A stretch of DNA of 64,000 nt from Desulfobacteraceae bacterium (GTDB lineage Bacteria > Desulfobacterota > Desulfobacteria > Desulfobacterales > Desulfosarcinaceae): the NCBI GenBank assembly GCA_003599575.1, contig QZKV01000156.1, forward strand, positions 1-64,000, written 5' to 3'. Below are positions 36,549 through 45,954 of this stretch, in pieces. A model generated the notes under the pieces. The model ran no database searches and was not told where the DNA came from. It saw only the letters and a program-made list of their open reading frames with translations. The position numbers and the translations under genes were made by a program. Each line of letters starts with the position of its first letter. Position 1 is the first letter of the stretch.

Positions 36549-37109
36549 CTATTCAACTTTCTCCACATCGATCCCGAAGGTAATAGCGCCGATCACCTGT
36601 TCACCATCCCAAACCGGAACAGATACCTGCACCAGGTAAGCCTGCGCACTGTCATCGAATTTGACCTGATCCACAAAAGTGGCACCGCTGGCGTTGTTGA
36701 ATGATTGCTGAAATTTGGCTTCGTCGCCCTGCCAGTAGTCCGAAGTTTTTTCCGACATGGCCACGTTGGCGCCCTGGTTGTCCATTACGAAGATCTCGGA
36801 AAAATAGGGGGTTGTATTTTGAAGCGATTGCAGGAAGCGGCCGCATTCCGATTCCATTAGCGCCTTCATGTTTTCGGCCAGGCCGGGAGTGGCGCGCCAT
36901 TTTTCATCGATGGCTTTAATCTGATCCAGGCTCTTGCCTTTGGCGTTCTCTGCTTGGACCGCGCGGATGATAACCGGGTGCTTGCCGTAATCGGCCAACT
37001 TGCTGACGGCCAGAGCCTTTACCTTCTGGGGAGCTTCTTCCGCGGCTCCCAAGGAAATAGTGCCAAACATCAGAACGCCTGCCAAAAGAAACATCCATAG
37101 TGTCTTCAT
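36549..37109 (-). CDS. Secreted single-Cache-domain protein
   Basis: A 186-aa protein with a signal peptide (about 1-23, cleavage near SLGAAE) and one Cache-type sensor fold (about 40-183). Typical features: FSEIFVMDNQGANVAMSEKTSDYWQGDEAKFQQ, and the C-terminal YLVQVSVPVWDGEQVIGAITFGIDVE. It has no transmembrane signalling region, so it is a free periplasmic sensor or binding protein. The ATG at 37109 was chosen for its AAAGGAG site; a hairpin at 37126-37146 lies next to it. The chemoreceptor gene follows by 8 nt. Confidence 0.85.
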   Translation of the reverse strand: MKTLWMFLLAGVLMFGTISLGAAEEAPQKVKALAVSKLADYGKHPVIIRAVQAENAKGKSLDQIKAIDEKWRATPGLAENMKALMESECGRFLQSLQNTTPYFSEIFVMDNQGANVAMSEKTSDYWQGDEAKFQQSFNNASGATFVDQVKFDDSAQAYLVQVSVPVWDGEQVIGAITFGIDVEKVE

Positions 37110-37125
37110 GATCATGCTCCTTTGG

Positions 37126-37146
37126 GCACAAAAAATCGCCTTGTGC
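37126..37146 (-). promoter_or_regulatory. Leader hairpin next to the Cache-gene ribosome site
   Basis: GCACAA and TTGTGC pair across 9 nt immediately upstream of the AAAGGAG ribosome site on the minus strand. The hairpin could modulate translation of the Cache protein. Based on symmetry only. Confidence 0.4.
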
Positions 37147-37185
37147 ACCGGTTTAGAGGTCCGTGAGTGCTGGTCAGTGACCGAA

Positions 37186-37201
37186 TGCAACTATTCGCCC
37201 C
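37186..37201 (-). promoter_or_regulatory. Possible sigma-54 promoter of the Cache/chemoreceptor operon
   Basis: On the minus strand the -12 element reads TTGCA and a GG is placed exactly 10 nt before the GC, but the -24 element (GGGGCG) is a poor match to TGGCAC. The predicted start is near 37175, about 65 nt before the Cache-gene ATG. Confidence 0.3.
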
Positions 37202-37202
37202 A

Positions 37203-37246
37203 GCCTCCGTAAAAGCCGCACGGAAATGCGGCGATTTTCAGGAGGC
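37203..37246. repeat. Nested 44-nt hairpin
   Basis: Three stacked helices: GCCTCC with GGAGGC outside, AAAA with TTTT in the middle, GCCGCA with TGCGGC inside, and a 6-nt loop. Each joins the next through 2-nt internal loops. On the minus strand the inner stem is followed by TTTTAC. It lies about 95 nt upstream of the Cache/chemoreceptor operon. Could be a terminator, attenuator or small structured RNA. Confidence 0.55.
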
Positions 37247-37748
37247 CTGAAAAGCTCAGGCAAATTGGGACAAACCTGTTTACCCATACTCCCATATATC
37301 GGTAGGATGGATGAAGACTTGAGCGGGCTAAACCAGAACCTCTTCTGTCCGGTTCAAGCGCGCCTCAACGCGGGTCTTGAGCTGCCCGGCAGCTCTGCCG
37401 CAACCGCCTTCGATGCACAGGCACTGTGTGTTGAGCGCCCTTTTCAGCCGGTATGGCCTGCGTCCGGTAGGGCCGGCAAAACTGAAGTCCGTGCTGGACC
37501 CGCCGGCGTTACAGGCGTCGCCCCTTTGCTCGAATATGGGCCGGGCGTTGCGGGTGGGGGTGAAGACGGCACTATCCACCTTAAACAGCTGCCGCCCAAA
37601 CAGGGATCAACCGAGACAGCGGCTCTCTAAGAGGGAATTTTAAAGTGCAGCCTGCAAGGGGAAAAAGAAGAGAGAGGGTGCGGCCGTGAATACCACCGGA
37701 CTTGAATGGTTTCTCAGTGGCAACTGGCTGGAAGCAGGCGGACCCTGA
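37247..37748. other. Gene-free stretch
   Basis: About 500 bp between the Cache/chemoreceptor leader and tatA. Open frames on both strands exist but match no family I know and lack ribosome sites. It may hold remnants of a decayed gene. Nothing else is supported. Confidence 0.5.
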
Positions 37749-37931
37749 TCAGGACCTCTTGTCGTCTTCGATTTTATCCGGACCCTTGGCGTCTTTTTCG
37801 CTGGTGGCGTTGCGGAAATTGCGAATGGCTTTGCCCAGGCCCCCGCCGATTTCAGGCAGTTTGCCGGCACCAAAGATGATCAGGATGATCACAAGAATGA
37901 TAATCAGTTCGGGTATGCCGATACCAAACAT
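37749..37931 (-). CDS. tatA: Twin-arginine translocase subunit TatA/TatE
   Basis: A 60-aa TatA-family protein. [29 protein letters not shown] shows the single membrane helix, the hinge F-G-A-G-K-L-P, and the following amphipathic helix ([13 protein letters not shown]), then a charged tail. It oligomerises to form the Tat protein-export pore for folded, often cofactor-containing proteins. A GGAG ribosome site precedes the ATG. No tatB or tatC is adjacent. Confidence 0.95.
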   Translation of the reverse strand: MFGIGIPELIIILVIILIIFGAGKLPEIGGGLGKAIRNFRNATSEKDAKGPDKIEDDKRS

Positions 37932-38001
37932 TTTATTCTCCTACCATGAGGTTCGAATGGTCCATTTTTGGTTACCGCCCGCAGATGCACAGGTCCCGCA
38001 T

Positions 38002-38403
38002 CTACTCGCATGTCAGATCATCAGGTCCAAGTTCTTCTAAAAGGCGGCGAAATTCCTTGGAACGCAGATAGCTGTCAATGGCACCCTGATACTCGATCCA
38101 TGCATGCCAAGCCTTGAGCCAGTCGTGGTTGTGCCAATACGCCTCCGCGTCGCCTTTTCCCTGCAAACGTTGAATATAGTCGGTATACTCTTCGGCGCAA
38201 CTGAGGCAAAAACGATAGGGTGTTTTCGGATCCTGTTCTCGCGGATACATTCCCAGGGGCGCGCTGCAGCGCTCGCATTTGGACGGACAATGGGTGCACT
38301 GAAACACCTTGCGCACGGCCATGATCTTTTGCTTACGCAAAACTGCAGCCCTTTGCTCGGCACTGAGTTTCAGCTTGTCGTCCAGCGAAATGACCTTGGT
38401 CAT
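38002..38403 (-). CDS. Cysteine-rich hypothetical protein
   Basis: A 133-aa protein with two putative metal-binding Cys sets: C36, C39, C43 and C46 (CTHCPSKCERC), and C66 with C69 (CLSC). The rest is helical and rich in Trp/Tyr (HNHDWLKAWHAWIEYQG). It probably binds zinc or an Fe-S cluster. Not recognised beyond that. It lies 70 nt upstream of tatA on the same strand and may be co-transcribed. Similar small proteins occur in related anaerobes, by general impression only. Confidence 0.72.
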   Translation of the reverse strand: MTKVISLDDKLKLSAEQRAAVLRKQKIMAVRKVFQCTHCPSKCERCSAPLGMYPREQDPKTPYRFCLSCAEEYTDYIQRLQGKGDAEAYWHNHDWLKAWHAWIEYQGAIDSYLRSKEFRRLLEELGPDDLTCE

Positions 38404-38770
38404 GGGCTTTCCTTAAAAAATCCGGTATTTTTAAATGCAGCGAAATATATCACCCCGTCCGGAGGGTGTCAATCAAACCGATCGCCGCAATCGCCGCAAT
38501 TGTTCGTGATCAGATTCAGTTGGCGTCCGCTCTTCCCGGCAAACATTTGAATCCCGATGACCTCAACTTCGGGTCGGCGTCGCTCATCGTTGTCGTATCG
38601 GACTTTTGAGAATGTTTGGGGCCTTTAAACGTGAGACTTGCTGTTGTATGGCGGTATCGGCTGTGTTAAGGTCCGGATTTGATTCCGATAGGATGGTTCA
38701 AGGGCTTTGCAGGAGTGGTTTCCCGGAAAACCCGCAACCGCTTCGAGTCCCTTCACGCAAGGATGATACG
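38404..38770. other. Divergent gene-free stretch
   Basis: Separates the minus-strand Cys-rich protein gene from the plus-strand MetE-like gene. It must hold divergent promoters, but no clear -35/-10 pair could be placed. An upstream extension of the MetE-like frame to 38606 looks non-coding. Confidence 0.5.
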
Positions 38771-39859
38771 ATGGCGTTCTCTTCCTTAAAACCCGCCGGG
38801 CGCGCGATGCTCATCGGCAGCCAACCGCTCAATGATCATGTCGAAGCCACGCGCCTGATTTTGCGGCATGTGCCTGAAATACCCAATTGGGTTCAGCTGC
38901 CGGTGTTCAAGCAGGAGGGTATGGTGGCACAGTTTGCGTCCGGTCTGCCGGGGCTGGTATTTGGCGAAGAGCGCCTCCATGTCGAATCGGCCGGACACCT
39001 CTTCGAGGAAGAGCTGCTTCATTTTTACGAGGAGTACCTTGCCGCGGCGGAGCAGAGCGAGGGATGGGAGGCAAGTCGTTTTGCGCTCACCCGCGATACT
39101 GCGGGCGGTTTTTTCGTCCTGCTGGAGATGTTGAGCAGCAGGACGCATCCCCTGTTCGCGGTCAAGGGCCAGATCACCGGACCGGTTACCTTTTGTACGG
39201 CGCTGGCCGATCAGGATCGGCGTCCCGTCTTCTACCACCACGCACTTCGCGATGCGGCCGTCAAAATGCTGGCCCTCAAGGCCGCCTGGCAGGTAAAGCG
39301 GCTGGCTTGCCTGGGCGCGCCGGTTATTCTCTTTATCGATGAGCCGGCCCTGGCCGGCTACGGATCATCCGAGTTGATCAGCATTTCGCGCGAGGATATC
39401 ACAAGCTGCCTGCAGGAAGTAATTGATGCCGTCCACCTGCAGGGCGGCCTGGCCGGCGTGCATGTGTGCGCCAATACGGATTGGGCCCTGTTGCTCGAAT
39501 CGGCGGCCGATATTATCAATTTTGATGCTTTCGGCTATTTCGAAAAATTCGTGTTGTATGCCGACCGTTTGAAAAGCTTTCTGGAGGGCGGCGGCTGCCT
39601 GGCCTGGGGACTGGTGCCGACCTCCCAGCCCGATCAGGTCGCGGCAGCCACGGTGGAGACCCTCTGGGCACAATGGCGGCACTATAACCAGCGCCTGGCG
39701 GCCCTGGGGATCGATACGGCCGTGGTGCGCAACCAATCGTTTATAACGCCCAGCTGCGGAACGGGATCGTTGCCTGCGGAGTTGAGCCGCAAGGTGTTGG
39801 AGCTGACCCGCGAGTTGTCCCAACGGGTGCGGGCGTCATCAAGCGCCGAAGCGGGTTGA
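38771..39859 (+). CDS. MetE-core / uroporphyrinogen decarboxylase-like methyltransferase homologue
   Basis: A 362-aa TIM-barrel protein of the UroD/MetE superfamily. Zinc-ligand-like residues of the MetE C-terminal domain are present: H231-x-C233 (GVHVCANTDW) and C329 (TPSCGTGS), with D252 in INFDAFGY. The N-terminal folate-binding half of MetE is absent, so it is a core-type protein, similar in layout to folate-independent methionine synthases or methyl-thiol/corrinoid methyltransferases. The start at 38771 has an AAGGATG site. Exact methyl donor and acceptor unknown. It stands alone before the MoxR/VWA genes. Confidence 0.75.
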   Translation: MAFSSLKPAGRAMLIGSQPLNDHVEATRLILRHVPEIPNWVQLPVFKQEGMVAQFASGLPGLVFGEERLHVESAGHLFEEELLHFYEEYLAAAEQSEGWEASRFALTRDTAGGFFVLLEMLSSRTHPLFAVKGQITGPVTFCTALADQDRRPVFYHHALRDAAVKMLALKAAWQVKRLACLGAPVILFIDEPALAGYGSSELISISREDITSCLQEVIDAVHLQGGLAGVHVCANTDWALLLESAADIINFDAFGYFEKFVLYADRLKSFLEGGGCLAWGLVPTSQPDQVAAATVETLWAQWRHYNQRLAALGIDTAVVRNQSFITPSCGTGSLPAELSRKVLELTRELSQRVRASSSAEAG

Positions 39860-39958
39860 CGCCCTTTGCATGGGCTCGAAACTCGGCAGGTTTGGCGGGT
39901 CTGGATAAACTCGGCCGGAATCGGCATCAGCTAACAAAGGAGATAGAGGAACACGACT

Positions 39959-40792
39959 ATGGGGAAAACTTTCAGCGGTGCTTCCCGCTATGTTCTGGAT
40001 TCGGAACTTGCGCAAATCGTCAATGTATCCATGGCTCTGGAAATGCCCTTGCTGCTCAAGGGGGAGCCGGGAACGGGCAAAACCATGCTGGCGCACGCCA
40101 TCAGCGAAAGCGTTGGGATGCCCCTGCTGGTCTTGAACGTCAAATCCAGCATGAAGTTGGTCGACGCGCTTTATCAGTACGATACCCTGACCCGTTTGAA
40201 CGACAGCCGGTTCGGCGACTCCAACCGTGATGTCAGCAACATCGAGGCCTACATCCGCATGGGTAAAATCGGTCAGGCGTTTGTATCGGACCTGCGTACG
40301 GTGCTGCTCATCGATGAAATCGACAAGGCGGATACCGATTTTCAGGACGACATGCTCGATGTGCTCGATCAGATGGAGTTCGACATTATCGAGATCGACA
40401 AAACCATCCGGGCCACGCACCGGCCCGTCATCATCATCACCTCCAACGCCAAAAAGGATTTATCCGATCCTTTTCTGGGTCGCTGCAATTTCCACCACAT
40501 CGCTTTTCCCGACCCCAAAATGATGCGCAAGATCATGGATGTCCATTTCCCCGGCATCAGCGAGGAGTTGGCCGAAAATGCCATCGAGGCCTTTTACCGG
40601 TTGCGCCAGGTGGAAGGAATTGAAAAACGACCGGCCACCCGCGAACTGATCAATTGGATTCGGGCATTGCAGAGCGATCCGGATTTCAGCCCCAAGCGTC
40701 TGGCCAAAAACGAACTGCCTTTTTTGGGAGTTTTGTTCAAGAAAAGCCAGGATTTTGAACAGGCCAGCCGGGTCCAGCGCAGGCGCATCTAG
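39959..40792 (+). CDS. MoxR-family AAA+ ATPase
   Basis: A 277-aa AAA+ protein of the MoxR/CoxD type. Walker A is GEPGTGKT (35-42), Walker B VLLIDEIDKAD (about 110-119), followed by sensor-1 IITSNAKKDLSDPFLGRC. These ATPases act as chaperones that insert metal cofactors or assemble enzyme complexes together with VWA proteins. The ribosome site is AAAGGAG 14 nt or more upstream. The VWA/CoxE-like gene follows on the same strand. No carbon monoxide dehydrogenase or other obvious client enzyme is in the window. Confidence 0.92.
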   Translation: MGKTFSGASRYVLDSELAQIVNVSMALEMPLLLKGEPGTGKTMLAHAISESVGMPLLVLNVKSSMKLVDALYQYDTLTRLNDSRFGDSNRDVSNIEAYIRMGKIGQAFVSDLRTVLLIDEIDKADTDFQDDMLDVLDQMEFDIIEIDKTIRATHRPVIIITSNAKKDLSDPFLGRCNFHHIAFPDPKMMRKIMDVHFPGISEELAENAIEAFYRLRQVEGIEKRPATRELINWIRALQSDPDFSPKRLAKNELPFLGVLFKKSQDFEQASRVQRRRI

Positions 40793-40948
40793 GATGCTCG
40801 GCATTGGTCACAGCGCAGCCCTCGGCTGTTGACGCGCCCCGGCCAATAGGGTCTTTCAAGTCCGGCGTTGAGACAAATAGGAATAACCATTTGGCTCCAA
40901 AGCACGATTCAGCCATTCACGAATCGACCACTTAACGGTTTAACGAAC

Positions 40949-42148
<1,200 letters not shown>

Positions 42149-42178
42149 CGCTTTTGGCGTGTCGCTGGATATGGTTGC

Positions 42179-43312
42179 GTGTGGATGAGTAAGCGTACAA
42201 AATCTACCTACCTTCTCTTGTTGCTGCTGGGCGCGGTCGTCTTGGGCATGCTCTATTTCGGATTCAGGTTGAAAGGGTTTCGTCCCGCCAACAGCGTCCG
42301 TTGGGCCGCGGAGGGTCCCGGCATCTCCTTTGAACAGTACGGAATCGCCTATACCGATCCGATCGATATGGCTTCGGCGGGAGAGCGTGGTTTCTCGCTG
42401 GAAATCGCCATTCAACCCGAAAAGATCGGCGGTGGATTTCATTTTGTGTTGCTGGCCCATGACGGCGATGATGCCCGCCAGCTTCTCATCGGTCAATGGC
42501 GATCCACGTTGATCGTCATGCATGGGGCTGACTATGAGAACCGGCGCAAAACCCCCAAGATCATCGTAGATATCGGCAAGTCGCCCGATAAAGCCCTTTT
42601 GGTCAGTATTGCTTCCGGAGCAAAAGGAACCCAGCTCTTTTTGAACGGCGCGCTGAAAAAAGAAAATCCCGCCCTGCGCTTGCAATGGCCCGCATCCGAT
42701 CAGGGCGCAGGCGCTCGGCTGGTTTTGGGAAATTCCGTTTACGGGCACAGTTCCTGGCGCGGGGCGATTGCCGGATTGGCCGTCTACGCGCACAGGTTGA
42801 GCCCCTTTCAAGTGAGACGGCATTACGCGGGTTGGCGTGAACGCGGCGATTTTGGTTTCGCAAAGCCGGACGCGCCGGAGATGCTGTTTTTATTGGATGA
42901 AGGCACAGGCGAGCTGGCCCGCGATCAATCGGGAAATGGATATCACCTGACCGTGCCGGCCTACATGAGGATCCTGAAAAAGGAAGTTCTTCTCCTGCCC
43001 TGGCATATGGGCAGGGCCCAGTGGAATTATGGCAAGGATGCCATCCTCAATTTCATCGGCTTTTGGCCGCTTGGCTTTCTGGTTGCCGCAGCGTTGGACC
43101 GCGGCCGCCGGATCAGGGAATACTACCGGCCGGCAGCGATTTTGATTTGTTTCATGTTCAGCCTTTCCATCGAAATGGGACAGGTTTGGATCCCTTCGCG
43201 TTCCTCAAGCCTGTTGGATCTGATTTTAAATACGTCGGGCGCCGGGGTGGGAACCCTGCTGTTTGCCAGGCAGCGAAGATGGTTTGCGCTGAATTTTTTC
43301 GGTGAGCGATAA
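42179..43312 (+). CDS. LamG-like / VanZ-family membrane protein
   Basis: A 377-aa fusion: an N-terminal membrane helix (about 9-29), an extracytoplasmic concanavalin A/LamG-like domain (about 40-225, with the typical SFLEIAIQP-type strand and a ...GAIAGLAVYAHRLSPFQVRRHY end), and a C-terminal VanZ-type membrane domain (about 285-370: DAILNFIGFWPLGFL, SIEMGQVWIPSRSSSLLDLILNT with the conserved E, Q, R, S, D and N positions, then a final GAGVGTLLF helix). It is 31 nt after the CoxE-like gene. A surface carbohydrate-sensing or teichoplanin-like modification role is possible but unproven. Confidence 0.8.
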   Translation: MWMSKRTKSTYLLLLLLGAVVLGMLYFGFRLKGFRPANSVRWAAEGPGISFEQYGIAYTDPIDMASAGERGFSLEIAIQPEKIGGGFHFVLLAHDGDDARQLLIGQWRSTLIVMHGADYENRRKTPKIIVDIGKSPDKALLVSIASGAKGTQLFLNGALKKENPALRLQWPASDQGAGARLVLGNSVYGHSSWRGAIAGLAVYAHRLSPFQVRRHYAGWRERGDFGFAKPDAPEMLFLLDEGTGELARDQSGNGYHLTVPAYMRILKKEVLLLPWHMGRAQWNYGKDAILNFIGFWPLGFLVAAALDRGRRIREYYRPAAILICFMFSLSIEMGQVWIPSRSSSLLDLILNTSGAGVGTLLFARQRRWFALNFFGER

Positions 43313-43370
43313 AGGCCGCAAGGACGATTGCGGGCGGGTTGTAGTTGGATCCAACCAGAAGAAGAAATGG

Positions 43371-43409
43371 AAAGCGCCTTGTTCCCCTTCAAGGAGAACA
43401 AGGCGCTTT
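43371..43409. terminator. Bidirectional terminator hairpin
   Basis: AAAGCGCCTTGTT (43371-43383) and AACAAGGCGCTTT (43397-43409) are perfect 13-bp arms around a 13-nt loop. It lies between convergent genes (LamG-VanZ, plus; thiolase, minus). A T-rich tract follows on the minus strand, so it should terminate the thiolase operon and possibly the plus-strand transcript. Confidence 0.8.
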
Positions 43410-43441
43410 GGTTTATCTCAAATATTTCTTCTTACGGACCG

Positions 43442-44650
43442 TTATCTTTGCAAGTTCTCGATGACCGTGGCCACACCCAGCCCGCCGCCGCAGCAGGAGC
43501 TGAAGAAGCCGTAGCGGCCGCCGCGCCGGATCAACTCGCGCATGGCGAACATGCAGACCCGCGCGCCCGATGCCCCATTGGGATGACCAAAGGCAATGGC
43601 GCCGCCCAGGGGATTCCATTTGCTCATATCGACCTTATCGCCGGTCTGATTTTCGAGCTCTTTCACAACGGCCAGGTTCTGAACGGCAAAGGCCTCGTTG
43701 CATTCCATGACATCCATCTGTGAGAGCTTCAAGCCGGCGCGTTTCAGCGCGATGGGCACGGCGTAGGCCGGTCCGATGCCCATGATCTTGGGATCCACGC
43801 CATAGTCGCCGCCGGCCAGCCATTTGGCCATGGGCGTATACCCCAACTCTTTGGCTTTCTCGGCCGTCATCATCAACACCATAGCGCCGCCGTCGTTTCG
43901 GCCGGAGGCGTTGCCGGCCGTGACCGTGCCGTTTTTATCGAAGGCCGGCGGCAGTTTGGCCAATCCTTCCAAAGTGGTATCGGCGCGGGGATGTTCATCG
44001 ACCTTGAAAACCCTTTCGGGTGTTTTGCGCGTGGCCGGAAAAATCACCGGCACGATTTCTTCATCGAAATACCCGGCTTGCATGGCTGCCTTGGCGCGCA
44101 TCTGGCTGTTGTAGGCGAATTCATCCGAAGCTTGCCTGGGGATATTGTAGATCTTCTGCAGGTTTTCGGCGGTGATTCCCATGCCTATCGCCTCTTCCGC
44201 AACCGGCGACAGCGTAACTCTCAGCGGCATGGGCGGAATCAGTTTGTAAGGCTCTGTGGACATCGAAAATTTGGCTGGAATCTGACTGTAGGCTTCACTG
44301 CCGCCGGCGATGATCACATCGGCGTGGCCGGCCAGAATCTTCCATGCCGCATGGTTGATGGAATCGATGGCCGAACCGCATTGCATCTCAACGTAGGAGG
44401 CCGAAGTTTCGTAGGGCAGTCCTGCATCGAGGGAAGCCCAGCGGGCGGGATTGACCGCGGTCGAACAGTGGGCGGCAATGCCCATCATCACGGTGTCCAC
44501 TTTACCCTTTTCGAGGATTTTGGTTTTAGCCAGTAATCCTTTGATGGCAATGCTGGCCAGTTTGGAGGCCGGGAAATCTCTCAACGATCCGCCCATACGG
44601 CCGAATGCGGTACGCACACCATCTACGATGACTACTTCTCTCTGGGGCAT
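43442..44650 (-). CDS. Thiolase (acetyl-CoA C-acyltransferase)
   Basis: A 402-aa thiolase of the biosynthetic/degradative family. Catalytic cysteine in VEMQCGSAID (about residue 90), the second active site CNEAFAVQ, the GHPNGASGAR histidine loop, and the C-terminal CCGGGLG. It cleaves or condenses acyl-CoA and acetyl-CoA. The ATG has an AAAGGAG ribosome site. Last gene of the minus-strand catabolic cluster. Confidence 0.94.
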   Translation of the reverse strand: MPQREVVIVDGVRTAFGRMGGSLRDFPASKLASIAIKGLLAKTKILEKGKVDTVMMGIAAHCSTAVNPARWASLDAGLPYETSASYVEMQCGSAIDSINHAAWKILAGHADVIIAGGSEAYSQIPAKFSMSTEPYKLIPPMPLRVTLSPVAEEAIGMGITAENLQKIYNIPRQASDEFAYNSQMRAKAAMQAGYFDEEIVPVIFPATRKTPERVFKVDEHPRADTTLEGLAKLPPAFDKNGTVTAGNASGRNDGGAMVLMMTAEKAKELGYTPMAKWLAGGDYGVDPKIMGIGPAYAVPIALKRAGLKLSQMDVMECNEAFAVQNLAVVKELENQTGDKVDMSKWNPLGGAIAFGHPNGASGARVCMFAMRELIRRGGRYGFFSSCCGGGLGVATVIENLQR

Positions 44651-44742
44651 TTTGTTTCTCCTTTACGCATGTATTTTGAAGTTCATCCCACAATCGACAA
44701 CGGGATACCAAAGCTAGACTCAGCGCGATCGTCGGCATGCCG

Positions 44743-44759
44743 CCGGACTTGAGGTCCGG
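44743..44759. repeat. Short perfect hairpin
   Basis: CCGGAC-TTGAG-GTCCGG, 6-bp arms, in the gap between the thiolase and Fe-S protein genes. No T-run. Could be an mRNA processing hairpin. Confidence 0.45.
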
Positions 44760-44818
44760 GGCTGCTGGTCAAATCCGGTTTGCAGCGCTGCCGGGCAGGC
44801 CTCGGCGGCAATTCAGGT

Positions 44819-45922
44819 TCAATCCGATTTCGCCGATCCGGGCATAGACAGCGGAATCAGCGTGGTGCCCCTTAATTTGGCCGTCCGGGTCATCAGCTTC
44901 CTGCCGTTGGCCGGAGGTTTGATACATTCGGACTCCGGCTTGAGCACCATTTCGATCGCGCCGCCGGGGCAGGTCGTGACGCATAATCCGCAGCCGATGC
45001 AACGATCCTTATTGACCACGGCAACATCCTCCCGGATGGACACGGCACCCATCTGGCAGCGTTCCAGGCAGATTTCACATGCCGTGCAGTCAGCGGTGTT
45101 CACCTTGGCCCCGAAATCGTTATAAACCGATTCGGCCGGTTTGGGAAGCTTGCCCAGGGTCCGAAGCACGCCGCAACAATCTCCGCAGCAATTGCACATG
45201 CCGCCCGGGTTGATCATGTTGGCCGGCTGATTGACCAGGCCGGCTTTCTCGGCCGCGTCCAGAACGGCCAGGGCTTCTTCCTGGTTGATGTAGCGGCCCA
45301 ATTTATTTTCCACGTAATAATCGGCATGCGATCCGAACGACAAGCACACCTCCACGGGCCTGGTGCAGCCTTTGTCGATCAATTTTTGCTGGATGCGGCA
45401 GATGCAATCGGATACGGCGATCACCTCCTTGGACTTGATTATTTCGCGGGCTTGCGCATAGGGCGCTACCTGATGAACCGCTTGAACCGATCTTTGAACC
45501 GGTATGGTCCGCAGGGGAATGATGTTTTTGCCCGGCCTGAAATCCAGGAGGCCTTCATCAAAATAGGTTTCCATCATTTCGGCGAGGCCGCGATCCATAT
45601 TTTTCAACTGAAACTCATAGGCACCGATCACGAAGGGCACAGCGGCATAAGCGTTCTGGTGCGCTGCCCGTTTGCGGAACAAAAGTCCCTTGCAGGCCAT
45701 GCGCTCGAGCAGCAGGGCGGTGGTTTCGGGATCACGGCCGGTGCGCTCGGCCACGGCCGCGGGCGCCTCGAGCATCATGGTCAATTCCAGAAACAGAGCA
45801 GCTTCCTCTTCGGTGAAAAGCCGTTGCAGGATTTTCATCTCGACGCCGGAAGCGGTGGCCGGATAACCAACCGAATATTGATCGAGCTGCTCACGAAGCC
45901 GGTCGTAAATGCGTGCGGTCAT
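44819..45922 (-). CDS. [4Fe-4S] ferredoxin-like protein with winged-helix N-terminus
   Basis: A 367-aa soluble protein. The N-terminal ~110 residues look like a winged-helix domain (IYDRLREQLDQYSVGYPATASGVEMKILQRLF). A middle region holds CICRIQQKLIDKGC, a CNCCGDCC set and a Cys-rich stretch, and the C-terminus carries two ferredoxin motifs, CTACEICLERC and CIGCGLCVTTC. So it binds at least two [4Fe-4S] clusters. It may pass electrons to or from the acyl-CoA enzymes of the cluster. An AGGAGG site precedes the ATG. Family function unknown. Confidence 0.85.
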   Translation of the reverse strand: MTARIYDRLREQLDQYSVGYPATASGVEMKILQRLFTEEEAALFLELTMMLEAPAAVAERTGRDPETTALLLERMACKGLLFRKRAAHQNAYAAVPFVIGAYEFQLKNMDRGLAEMMETYFDEGLLDFRPGKNIIPLRTIPVQRSVQAVHQVAPYAQAREIIKSKEVIAVSDCICRIQQKLIDKGCTRPVEVCLSFGSHADYYVENKLGRYINQEEALAVLDAAEKAGLVNQPANMINPGGMCNCCGDCCGVLRTLGKLPKPAESVYNDFGAKVNTADCTACEICLERCQMGAVSIREDVAVVNKDRCIGCGLCVTTCPGGAIEMVLKPESECIKPPANGRKLMTRTAKLRGTTLIPLSMPGSAKSD

Positions 45923-45954
45923 AAAACGCCTCCTGCGGCGTTATCAAGAACGGA

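Noticed and set aside
37226-37630. Possible gene upstream of tatA
   Set aside because: No recognisable family, no ribosome site, amino acid composition like non-coding GC-rich DNA.
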